Positions 36,146 through 50,851 of a stretch of 64,000 nt of DNA are shown piece after piece. The notes beneath the pieces are model-generated. The model worked only from the letters and a program-made list of their open reading frames with translations, was not told where the DNA came from and did not search any database. This DNA is from Neodontobutis hainanensis. Its lineage: Eukaryota > Chordata > Actinopteri > Gobiiformes > Odontobutidae. The stretch is taken from the NCBI GenBank assembly GCA_024349245.1, contig JALDNG010000007.1, positions 923,001 through 987,000 on the forward strand. Reading direction: 5' to 3'. Position 1 is the first letter of the stretch, and the number at the start of each line of letters is the position of its first letter. Made by a program: the position numbers and the translations under genes.

Positions 36146-36985
36146 TGAGTAATTTCGCAAATGTTATTTACTGGATACAAAGGACACACTGGCCGTTTAG
36201 TCCAAACTCAGAGTGTAACCCTGGAAAAGAAGGTTTTTTTGTTTCACAGACTTAATCTAAAGTCCGTTACTGAGGATTAAAGAAACTTACGGTGAACCTA
36301 ACCTGGTCTGTGGCAGGTTTTTTTCTTTTATCCCAGCCTCCTCATCTGCTGTGCCTGAAGGAGCTCTCTGATTGGATGATTTGTTTCCTCATTCACAGGG
36401 AAACTGAATACACTTGTAATCCAATAACTTAAACAAATGATTTACAATTGATTTTTTATATATTCATTGAAATGACAACCTGTCATATAAACTTCGATCA
36501 ACTTTAGTATTTTTTTTCTCAGTGGCAGGTTATTAAAAGCTACAGTTCTCTGCAGGGCAAGTGACAAATTTGCACACATTTGACATAAATGTAGGTTATT
36601 TTATAAAACAAAAAAGTAAGATTTAGTATATTTTTTATTTTGTTGTAATGTTGATCAATAAAATCCCCTGTGTAGCTCAAACTCTACACTTCTTTAATGT
36701 AAACCTGAATATAGATTCTTTAAGGTCACAGTACTTTACTCTGCTCTAAAATGGCAGCTGCTTTTTGATTCCCATTGCCATGGTCTTTTCTTGGCTCTAT
36801 TGATATCTTTCCTTCCTCAGCTAAACTTATTGTGAACCAACTCAGACTTGACCAAACTAACTCTAAACCCATTTTCTGAAACAGAAAACTCTGAGATGTG
36901 CTTAGCTGAGTAGGATACAGAGTAGGATAAAACAAGTTAAGTTTTAAATTGAGTTGGTCCCACCTCCTTTGTGAAACAGGGCCAT
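36146..36985. other. Intergenic DNA between Tc1 element and C9orf85 homologue
   Basis: AT-rich, no supported gene, no recognised repeat apart from short homopolymers. Confidence 0.5.
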
Positions 36986-36991
36986 TTTATT
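36986..36991 (-). terminator. Candidate poly(A) signal of the C9orf85 homologue
   Basis: AATAAA on the - strand about 320 bp after the stop codon. Confidence 0.4.
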
Positions 36992-37313
36992 GTTGGTGAT
37001 TTATAGTGAAGCTGACAATGAAAAATTTGTTGGGTCTTGTCCCAACATTACAATGGCTCCATCTACAGGACAAACTGGCATCAAACTATACAAACTTGCA
37101 TTGGCCATTCCAAATTGCTGTCCTTCTAAACCACCAATGGCATATTTTATACAAGTAGAAACCATTCTCTACCATCGCCAATACATTTAAAAATGCAAAT
37201 TGATTGTCCTAAATCCATTAAAAACATAATGCTAAAACCCATTCCAAATTTGATGAAGTGAAAAACAATTATATTAAACTGTTTAGGCAAAATAAACATT
37301 ACTTTCAGTCTGT

Positions 37314-38558
37314 TCAGGCTTTTATATGAATTTGTGAAACATCTGGAAAGTCAGATTCATTCTTGTTTGTCTTTGAATCTGAGTCACTCTCAAAGTCTTC
37401 ATCGCTGTACTCATCACCAAGCTCATCAAAGTCATTATTGTCACTGTCCAACTGGTCCTTCTTCTTTCGTCCTCTCTTTTCCTTCTGGAAATCACCCTCT
37501 TCTTCTTGTTCTTGTTTGCCCAGATGAGAGTTTACCCTGCATATTGGTGAAAATATGTTTTGATTACTTCTGTAAAATAGCATTATGAACAATAACGCTC
37601 ACTCAGAGACAATAAGCAGGACATAAAAACAAAGAAGGTGGCTAACTTGCAAATTACTAGTCAGTAAGAAATGGCATTTAAAAAAAAAAAAATAGACAGC
37701 ATGTTTCTCAAAAAAATCAACTAACCAAGCCTCATACAAATAACTAGCAACCCATAGCATCTCCTAGTTATTGAGATGCTGAGTGCCTTTGGTGGTGTAC
37801 AGCAGATCAAACTTTTAATAGTGTCATGTAAACATGCTCATATTATATTAACAATGCATTCATATATTACAATCTTCTATTTTCACACAGAGCTTACTTA
37901 GAATTACAGTAATCATAATCACAATGCTAGTACTCACGGAATTACAATTTCTTCCTTTTTGCCACACTTGCAGCAGATCTCAAGCTGAAGAGAGCAGGGC
38001 TTGCAGATGACGTGATATGCATCTTTTATATTCTTTTGAGAACACTTGACACTGGAATCAAAAGACACATATCCTCAAAAATATTTTTAAAAAGAACAGT
38101 CCATACAGTATAAATCTGTATGTTTTGAATGAAGTAAAAAAAAAAATAGAGCACACAAATTGACCATCCATCTTTCCAGCTGCAACCTCCTTGCAGCTGG
38201 AAAGATGGATTTTGTTAAGGTTAACGGACTCACCACTTGCGAGGCTGTGTTATTGGCTTGTATTTGTTGTATTTGACTTTCCATTCAAGAACATCTTTAC
38301 AGCGTTGGCAAAGTCCGTCGTGAACCTTTGACTTTGCTTTCTGTGAAAGACACAAACACATTAGAAAGGCAACCCCGATAAATAATAGAGGCGGTTACTT
38401 GAACTGAGCTAGCGTTAGCTCGACTTTTACTTCTATGGCTACTCCATGAGACAAACCTGCACTTGCACAGTAGCTCCATATTTGTCGTTTTTGTAGGCAA
38501 ATGAGTTTTGATGCTTCTGGCCACGCGAACGAGATACATTACCTTTTTGAGAACTCAT
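37314..38558 (-). CDS. c9orf85 homolog: C9orf85-like Cys-rich protein
   Basis: Small conserved eukaryotic protein of unknown function. Four exons, 38558-38457, 38340-38234, 38051-37938 and 37536-37314, give 181 aa (human C9orf85 about 179). The N terminus MSSQKGNVSRSRGQKHQN is almost the same as human. CxxC pairs occur in CQRC, CVKC, CKPC and CCKC, with CGKKEEIVIP; these probably bind zinc (inference). The last exon codes for a Lys/Arg stretch and then an Asp/Glu/Ser-rich acidic tail (DELGDEYSDEDFESD). The gene is head-to-head with abhd17b, and its neighbours gda, abhd17b and cemip2 match human 9q21.13. The 182-nt intron 2 holds a perfect hairpin. Confidence 0.95.
38166..38210. repeat. Perfect hairpin, 20-bp arms and 5-nt loop
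   Basis: Arms 38166-38185 and 38191-38210 are exact reverse complements (left arm starts ATCCATCTTT, right arm ends AAAGATGGAT), loop CCTCC. It lies about 24 nt past the donor of intron 2 of the C9orf85 homologue. Confidence 0.95.
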
Positions 38559-39362
38559 CGCATCTTTTACTTCAAAGCCTAACTATTGTTTGCACATGTT
38601 TTGATCACGGATGTATCATGGTGTAGGAACAGCCACCCGGAAGTAGTTTGGGTAACATTTGAAACGTCATAGGTCAAATACTGCTCCATTTGATATATTT
38701 ACACCTAAAGAACTCAATACATACACAGTTCCCATAACACAAATTAATTAGCTAATATAAATATATACAGACTGTATAGTTTCCTTCAAAGGCGTTGTGT
38801 GCTTTTACTTTTACACGACGTCAATCAATTCAGTGGGCGGAGTCACAAAACAATCACCCTCACCGGCGATTTACTCTTTAGATTTCTATTGGTCCATCTT
38901 ACCGTCAGTCACCGCGTCTCCTGCCCTTTGTGGTCAAGATAACAAGCTGGCTGATATGCACATCGAAAGCGGCGATGGTGTGTGGCAAAGCGATACTGCA
39001 GCTTGGCGAAACACTATCGACTTAAGAGAAGAGCTTTATCTGAAGACGTTTTTACATCATTGGTCTGTGTTTCTGTTAAGCTGTGTAGACATAACCCGTT
39101 GAATGAATTGAACTTGTTATTATTCATGACCATACGCTCAGAGGAAAAGGATTCAAAACCACACAGCTGTAGTGCCTGGATTGGAGGGATATACTTACTC
39201 TTACTGACAAACACGATAAGGAACACTGGATAATCTGGTCTCGAAGATAACCTTTACAATCTCCTTGCGTACTGATTGTACCCTGTAACCCTGCGACATC
39301 CTCGGGACTGTCACGAAGAAAACAGAAAGAGAAACACAAAGGGAGGTTCAACTGCGATCTAG
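38559..39362. promoter_or_regulatory. Divergent promoter region and abhd17b 5' noncoding exon
   Basis: The C9orf85 homologue starts at 38558 going left, and abhd17b lies to the right. A donor TCTAG|GTAAGT at 39362/39363 ends a probable noncoding first exon of abhd17b. The exon's 5' edge is unknown. About 0.4-0.8 kb separates the two genes, so they probably share a bidirectional promoter. Open frames in this stretch have no domain. Confidence 0.5.
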
Positions 39363-40164
39363 GTAAGTACCACTATCACGTCTATATTTGTGTCTCTGGA
39401 ATAAATGGTTACTGACTTCAACCTTTCACGTTTGCCTTCTTTGGCTAATTAACCCTTAGCGCCAGTAGTTCATTTGCATTTATCTCTCAAAAAGGAGCCT
39501 GGCACCACTGGTAAGCATAATATTTCCTCCACCATTTTACAGTAGGCTACGCCACGGGGCTCCCTTGTTGGGTTTATATTATGGGACATTTTGAAAGTGT
39601 AAAGTGGAAGTCCACCATTTGTTTGCTCATGTCTGAGGTGCAGTCAGATGTTTTAAAGTAACTAGTCTCAACGAGGAGCACCTGTTATCACTGAGGGTAT
39701 GAGATCATTATGTTGTAAATTTTTCCGAAGTCAGTAGTGATTAGACTTTACATTCAGTCATTTCCTGAAACCAACAGACAAAGCAAAATCGGTGTTGACG
39801 CAAACAATTGGACTTATATTAAGAATTGCAAACCTTTCTTAGAATTGTGTGTAATTCTAAGCTTGTTGGTTCTTGTAAATTTATCTATGTCTTAACTTCT
39901 GGAGTATTCATGTAACTAAAGTACCACAAAGATGTTGAGTGATGGGTGGTTGATGGATGAATGTTGAATGATGAAACCTTTTATGTATTAGCTGAGTAGT
40001 CATTCGTGTTTACACTTGAGTTCAAGTGATTTGCTTTTCTCATGATCATTTAAAATACCTTTGGTTTAATCAGAATCAGAGATCATTCATCTGTATGCAT
40101 GTCTGTTTGGGCTGTATTTTATTGTATATATTATATTTTTTTTGTTCTTGTCACAGTGTTTAGG

Positions 40165-43100
40165 ATGAACCACCTATCTATCAGCGAGCTATGCTGCCTT
40201 TTCTGCTGTCCACCGTGCCCCAGCAAGATTGCCTCAAAGCTGGCTTTTTTGCCCCCTGAGCCGACATACAGCCTCATGTCTGATGACAGTGGCAGCCGAT
40301 GGACGCTGCACCTCTCAGAGCGTGCCGACTGGCAGTACTCCACTCGTGAAAAGGACGCCATTGAGTGTTTTATGACGCGTACCTCAAGAGGGAATCGAAT
40401 TGCCTGCATGTTTGTGCGTTGCTCACCCAGTGCACGTTACACACTACTCTTTTCTCATGGAAATGCCGTGGACTTGGGCCAGATGAGCAGTTTCTACATC
40501 GGCTTGGGCTCTCGGATCAACTGCAACGTCTTCTCCTACGACTACTCTGGTTATGGAGCCAGTTCTGGGAAACCCTCTGAGAAAAACATATATGCTGATG
40601 TAGATGCCGCCTGGCAGGCACTGCGGTCACGGTGAGTCTAATTGTAGCCTACTGGCATTTTTTTTTTTTTTTTTTAAAGGCTTACATTTTCTGGATTAGA
40701 TTAGGTCTACTTTGTACATAATTTCCACCTCAGATGACAAGCTGAACGGATACCCAGTAAATGGATAAAACGGTATGTGCAGTGCTTCACAATCTTCTAC
40801 TCTAAGTTTACTTACTACTGCAATCTCAGTCATTTATATGATGCAGCTTGAGGAACAAATTAAACCTTTGGGTGCATAGTCACATGAAAGGCTGTTTCCA
40901 GTTCACATCATTTTCTGACAGCTTAGCACTGGCAGTGAGAGATTATACCAAGGTTTATATAATGCCATCAGCTTTTCCTGGTAGTTTACTGTCAGAATTT
41001 AGATTATTTTAGAGGTTCTTGAAGGCAGTATGCGTTTGCTAGGATTACCGAGTCGGACATATGTAGGAGTGAGTGGGTGCTCTACTTCATCTCTGCAGCA
41101 TACAAATAGATGTTATTTATTTAGTTTATTTTTGTTTGTCTTTTAATTTGTAGGGGGTTCATTATTGATATGGCCAATATGAGCTATCTCAATGGCCATT
41201 AATGTAACCCTTTCATTTTGTGCTTGTTCAATGTTTTAAAAACCTCACACATACAGATTCTGGTCACATTCTGTGGCTTGTTTTGGCAGCACACTTGTCA
41301 CTAAAAGTATCTTAAAGGAATGGAGGGAGCATTGTTGTGTGTCCACAGTAAACAGCAGACAGGCCCCCACAAATTTGTTTGGACAGCAGCATGTTTTTTT
41401 GTATTTGGTTAGACAACACTGACCTGATCTACGAATTAGTTTGTGTAATGTAACCAAAATTTTCCTTTTCTCGAAAGAGATGGCAAACCACCGAAAGCTG
41501 TATACCAGAAATGTACAGTATGTAGGCTAGTTAATAAATTGGTTATTGCTGAAGTGGCTGCATATCCATATCATTTCATAGTCCTTTTGGTAGACTGACA
41601 TTTTTTTCAGCATCTAGTCTAGTAAAGATCTCTGAAATTGTATAAAAGTCAAATGTTTTTCAAATAAGGAAGTTGCCATGGTAAACAGGAAACTCATGAT
41701 CAAAGGCGTTCTGCAAACGGGAAAGCCTCTACTGCCACAAAGAACCTGCTTTTCTGGTGACGTAGTTTTTTATTGAAGTATTTTTCTCACCATAAGAAAA
41801 GCATTACATTAGTATTGCTTTAGTATTTTGACATTACACACGAGAGGCAATTGAAGCTTCTTCTTCACAATCAAAGAAAATACTTTGAGTCGTATTAAAA
41901 GAGTCACTTGCATGCACACTGTGTCTTGTGCCAAGTAGTCTCGTGATATACAGTTACTCAAAGTAGAGGTTGCCCATTAACTGTCATGGTTAAGATGGTT
42001 TTTGAATCTTAAACTCCTGAAACATCTGTATGACAACTGTGTTTGAAAATTCAAAACTACCCTTTTTTTTTTATTTTATTTTTTATTTTTTTAAATAAAT
42101 TAAAGTTCATCTAGAAATGGGAAAACAGGGACTTGACTAAGAAGACATACACTTTATGGATTTCTAGTGGCTCACCCATAGCCAAGCCGGATGAGGCACT
42201 CCCTTTTACCTGCTTTGGGAGTGTACTGAGCCCCTATTGCGTGAGTCAGTGGTTATATGCACAAGAACATCTGGGGTGTGCCATTTTAGATATATCAGGC
42301 TCAAGTATAAACAGCAATGCTTTATTGACTCATCTGAAACAACCATCACCCCACCTCTTTGTGACCATAGCTCTTAATTCTGTTATGGTCACTACAGAGG
42401 TGTATCATTTTCTTGTCTCTCAAGTGGAGACTGTCCAACAGTCAATCCTGTTGATCTTGTATTGAACTACAGCCTAGCAACAGATTTCCAATAATCTTTT
42501 GAACCAAGCTGTCCCACAATGTTGCTAATCGGAACAAACCAGATGAAGTTGCTTCCTGTTTAAACATATTGATCACATTAAAATGCTATCCTTCTTGAAG
42601 CATTCATTAGTGAGCAAAAATCATTGTAAGCATAGAAACGGTGTAAGCAAGCCCGACCACATATGTTTGCCGTTCTTTATTTGAACGATGAAGGTAGTTG
42701 AGCTCAGGAAGACTGAAGACAAAAGCTCCTGTGTGTTTTATACAGTTGGGTGCAGTGCGCTCGTTTACTTGTAACCGCAGTACACAAATATAATAGAACC
42801 ACACTTGGTGGCAGTACACTCTAGGTGTACTATAAAACTTGCAGTATAATTAAATCAATCAAAAAATTTGATTACATGTATTTCTAAAAACAAACAACGG
42901 AAGAAAACTAGTGAAGATTTTTGAAAGGATTTCCCCCTGCTGTTGTGCAGATGGTACACTAAATTCTAAACTCAGCTAAAATGCCTGTGCATATGTCCCG
43001 AATATCCTAAAATATAGACAATATATTTGGTCCGCGGGGAGAAGGAGGTGGGCACCGAGGAGGAGGGAGTGAAAGCCAGAACAAGGTAACCACGAGAGGC

Positions 43101-45843
43101 TTTCATGCATAATACATTGGATTTGTGTCAGGACGCTAAATTGATGAATGTTTGGGGGGAGGGGTGTAACCATGGTCATTGCTTGGTAGGTCTATTCAGC
43201 CTGAAATGCAACAGAGTAAATGGTAGGCTAGTGGTTGCTCGAGTGGGGGTTGTTGGTTAGAGCCTGTCATGGGGCTAGTGCATCTTGAGACTCTCCCATG
43301 AGAGTGTGAGCTGCACGTGCAATTATACCACAAAAGCAGGGTGGCTGGTGACTAGAGTAACTGTGTTGTTATTAGAAGGTTCAAAAGAATAAACAAGATT
43401 ATCCTGCTTGTATTTGTTCCTAAGTAACAAAACAATACTACAGTTTTCTATCATAGGCCTCCTTAACCTGATGACGGTATGATGTAGTGTGACATCAGCG
43501 TGCATACTTGTCTCATGATTGGATGGCTTTAAGTGGCATGATGGGAAGTAGAATGACACAATTGGAGAAATTAATAATTGATAGGAAATGCATTTGTCAA
43601 CAAACATAAAATGGTAACAGAAATTAAACTGATTACAAACGTGTCTGATTACGATGGCAGATACTTTAGTGCCCTTTCGTCATCACGTTTTCAAGTAGAG
43701 AAAGCAATACAGTAATACTTCCTCATACCATGCTAGTATTGTCATCCCCATTTATACTTTGGTAAATGTCAGCTGACAAGAAATGAGAAGCAATGTTTGT
43801 ATTCCTGTTGAGGGATATCTTTTCTTGTATAGTCTATCATTAGCTATGCTACAAACGCTTGCTTCTTCATATGCAACAATGTACATTAATAGTCCAACTT
43901 GTCGGCACAGCTATAAGCAACTGTTGTCTTATTCCATTTTAGTTTGGTATTTAGTCATGGCGCCTTTTATTGGCAGAGACTGTGGCTCTGTTATCTGACT
44001 GCCCAGTGATGGATACAGCAATGCAGTGTGATTTGACTTAGTTTCAGGCAATCAGCTGACTGTTTGCAAGACTGGGTCACATTCTCCATAATCGGCTGTG
44101 AAATGTCTTCTCTTTTTTTTTTTCTTTCTTTTTTGATCAGTTCTTTTTCTATAATTCACCCTCAAACTACTCCCAGTATCACTTGAGCCTCCCTTTATTT
44201 CCCTTCCTCTTGTGTCATGGGACTTTGAACCACTATTTTTTTTTTATTCTTCTTTGAAACGCAGCAATAGACACAAGAATTGTTAAGTATGTGATGTTGT
44301 GGGCTTGTTTTGGCTGTGTCTGAATCCATTCCCTAGTCCCTAAACCCTCAATCAATATACATGGTGTGCAGTGGCTCAGGTGGTCCTAAAACCGGAAGGT
44401 TGCTTTCCCTGGTTTTTACTGTCGTGTCCTTGGGCAAGACCCTCCAACCACCTTGCCTCCACTGTCTGTGGCTCTGGTGTATTATTGTGCGAGTATGTTT
44501 GGAGGTTGGAGAATCCGTAGGCACAAAATGGCTGCCACTTCTCCACCACCAGTGTGTGACTGTGGAGTGAATGAATAATGGACTCTGTAAAGCATTGGAC
44601 TTTAGAGTACATGTAATAAAAACTGATAAAGCTGATAATGGACTTTTGTAATAAATCACAACACAATAGTGACAAGTATATAATATAATATATTATATAA
44701 TTTAGGCCATGTATTTTATTCAACAACTCTTGTCCTATTACTGACTGAAATTGACTGGATTATTGCAGCTCTTTTATGCCTCAATAGGAAAGCTCTTGAA
44801 GCACGATTTAATGTCCGCTAACATTACTGTTTTAAAATCATAACGGTTTATCAATAACGATTTACGATGGATTACGTTTCCACAGAAATTAAAAAATGGA
44901 GCACAGACATGGATAAATTTTCTTTAAGACATTTTCCATGGAAACAAGTGGGTACTGAGATACAGCATTGACTGACTGCACTCACTTAGCCAAGCTTCAT
45001 TTCATAAATACAAAAAGTTGGTTTTGAAAGCCTGCAAAAATTAGGTGGTAGACTGTATTGTTAGAATCAGAATGCTTTGATATTTTTGTTTGTCTTTAGG
45101 TATGGTATACGGCCTGAAAATGTGATTGTGTATGGCCAAAGCATTGGCACTGTGCCATCTGTGGACCTTGCTTCTCGCTATGAAAGTGCTGCAGTAATCC
45201 TACACTCGCCACTCACCTCTGGCATGAGAGTGGCCTTCCCTGACACCAAGAAGACTTACTGCTTTGATGCCTTTCCAAAGTGAGTGACTACAACATACAG
45301 ATGGCATTTGTGGAAGCCAGGCTAAAAGTATCCCATCCCAAACATTACAACTGTCCCACAGACATCATAGCACATGCATTTTTAAATCAAAAAATTTCTA
45401 AAAGTTAGAAAACATAACTAAGTAAATGTCTAAACATGATCATATTTTTAAATAGGTCAATAATATTTTGTAAACTTAACTGTAACGCACCACAATAAAT
45501 AGTATTTTGTTTTTAGATGTCTAAGATGTAAAAAAACAATGTCCCTATTCATCTTCTATGTGTCATTTTTGTTGATAACATACTTAATTGACTACTTTTT
45601 TTTTTAAATTTTTTTATCCAAAGCATTGACAAGATTTCAAAGGTCACCTCACCAGTTCTGGTTATCCACGGCACAGAGGACGAGGTCATAGACTTCTCTC
45701 ATGGGCTTGCCCTGTACGAACGCTGCCAGCGTCCTGTTGAACCTCTCTGGGTGGAGGGGGCTGGACACAATGATGTGGAGCTCTATGGACAGTACCTGGA
45801 GAGACTTAAACAGTTTGTTTCACATGAACTTGTCAACTTGTAA
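40165..45843 (+). CDS. abhd17b: ABHD17B, protein depalmitoylase
   Basis: Alpha/beta-hydrolase of the ABHD17 group, which removes palmitate from membrane proteins such as N-Ras and PSD-95. Three coding exons, 40165-40631, 45100-45279 and 45624-45843, give 288 aa, the same length as human ABHD17B. The coding exon opens at an acceptor at 40157, after a noncoding exon ending at 39362. The N-terminal Cys cluster (C10, C11, C14, C15, C18) is the palmitoylated membrane anchor of this family. The catalytic triad is intact: S170 in GQSIG, D235 in GTEDEVIDF and H264 in GAGHND. FSHGNAVDLG is the oxyanion-hole loop. Intron between exons is 4.5 kb and holds a SINE-like element. Poly(A) signals occur at 46754 and 47169. 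Assignment to paralogue B is by synteny with cemip2 and C9orf85. Confidence 0.96.
44360..44615 (+). repeat. tRNA-derived SINE-like repeat in abhd17b intron
   Basis: 'cagtggctcaggtggt' resembles a tRNA A-box head. It is followed by 'gtgtccttgggcaagac' and 'accaccagtgtgtgactgtg' and 'gtaaagcattggactt', the words of a very common fish short interspersed repeat. The B-box is decayed. Confidence 0.6.
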
Positions 45844-48900
<3,057 letters not shown>

Positions 48901-48918
48901 ATGTGAAGAAAGAAACCA

Positions 48919-49101
48919 TATATAAGGGAACCCGAAAAGTCATCTGTAAAGGTGAGGACTTCATTCGTCAGACTACAACAGCGGCCGCCAAAACGATTGG
49001 ACGAAAAGTGGATGGAAAAAGGAAGAGGAGCGGCGCAGTGTCACCAGCGGTACGACCTCTCCGCGTCTGCTCGTTTACCTTGTGTCTGTCCTTTGCTGGG
49101 G
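48919..49101 (+). promoter_or_regulatory. Candidate cemip2 promoter and first noncoding exon
   Basis: TATATAA at 48919-48925 lies in a locally GC-rich stretch (48770-49110). Donor-like sites follow at 48951, near 49049 and near 49101. The first coding exon opens at an acceptor at about 50833, so a noncoding exon must lie upstream; this is the best candidate. Its limits cannot be fixed from sequence. Confidence 0.35.
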
Positions 49102-50851
49102 GTGAGAGAACTTAGATCTTCGGGAACCCGAATATCTGCTTTTAGTTATCATTCAAGTTTGGCTGTAGCAGTGTCTCAAAAGTTACCAATAGTTTTTCTA
49201 ATGCTTATAAAAAGTTTGGATTACATTACTAGGAGTCATCTCAGTAAATTTTACTGTAGCGGTACAAGTGCGACTTAGCGGGGCTGTTGTATTCTTCTAA
49301 TGCAGAACGTGGGGGTTTTAGCGCTATATTTGTCTTTTAAGGTACTGTTAAGCTATACTGACTCACATGTTGTCATCAAAAAGGGTTTATAGCTAACAAA
49401 GTATGCTGAAAGCAAATGATGATTCCTTTGGCCACATATGCTCTTAATAATAAATTCATTTCCTAAGCACACCCTTTATGCTGTTTAAATTGGTTCAAAC
49501 CTCTATTTTCTTACCAGCTTGACGTTTATTTTATTTCCCAGACAACGCACACATACTGTCTGCCACAGTAACAATATCAATGTGAAGGTTTGATTTTACA
49601 GCTGAAGAATGTGTCCCTCTTTGATTGCTGGGTTTTCCCACATCTGTTTGATATTCAGTAGCTCAGTTATTGGGAATTATGACTGCTTAAGAAATGCTCG
49701 CCAACTTTGTGATTATTTTAACTTCCAGATGTTGAATAGCCCCTTAGGTGAGGAAGCCCCCAGCACTTTCAGCTTTGACATGACATTCAGTAGCAGGGAA
49801 GCAGGAGCCCCTTTTATGGCCTAGAATGTGAATAAAACCGACTGAGGCCGAAGGAAAAGAGGGTAAAATATGTCAACATAACCCTTAAGGTGAGGACATT
49901 CCTGTTACACAAGGCTTGGACAACAAATTTTACGATTTGTAAACTGACGATTTGTAAAACTTGCTAAATAAATGAGTCCTTGTTGAGCAGTCCTTAATGC
50001 GTCAAAGTGCATTATTGTGCTCTATGCTGAAGTGATGACTAATTGGCTTGAAAAAGACAATGGACATTTGTGTTGAGATTGTGGGTTTATATCGGAGCAG
50101 GAATGTGTTTTTGTCTGTGATAGTGCAAATAAACATCGAACTACCCGTAAAGTGGATTAAAAACAACGAACAACTGCTGACACTATATTTTTGCATGTTT
50201 TTCTTGCCTATGCCAACATCAGCATTGTTTGAAATACGTTCCAAGCCTCTTTTTTGGTTGTGTCATTTCCTTTAGCACTATCTGCAGTTGTTCCTCTACG
50301 TGACCCAGCTCAATTGTTCACTTCGGAAGTTGACTTTCTTTTTCTACCTCCTCCATGTGTGTAAAATATCTGACTTGAGCAATCTTATACCTCCCAGTTG
50401 TAATTGATGCCACCTGAATTGGCTTTGTTTACATAGTTTTGAGAAAGTGTTGATTGACTATTCACAGCTTTTATGTAGGCTAAGTTATTGTCAATGTGAG
50501 CAGATGCCAGTGTCACTGTATCCAATTCAAAACAGCCCAGGGGTAAGTGGCTTGCTTTGGAAGAAGTAGATTAATAGTGTGTTTAACGACTCCCAGGACT
50601 GTTAGCTGGAGGTACAAAAGTGAGATACTTCAAAGCTGTTTTTGTGTTTCCCAAGAGTCAGCTCTTTTACCTCCGTTGTCTCCTACTGTTTCATTCTCAT
50701 TTAATGTGCTCTTTTAGTGTCCTCTTCCTGCATCCTTAACTTGTGTCTGATCATGTGGCTAGTTTTTAAATTGCAACCTTGCAAACTAAAACTTGTCTCT
50801 TGACATGATGTCCATTTAAACATATTTTCTCAGGTTGCAGACACCTGTATC

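Noticed and set aside
38166..38210. Reading the hairpin as a microRNA gene
   Set aside because: The 20-bp stem with a 5-nt loop is too short for a normal pre-miRNA, and I know no miRNA in this gene.
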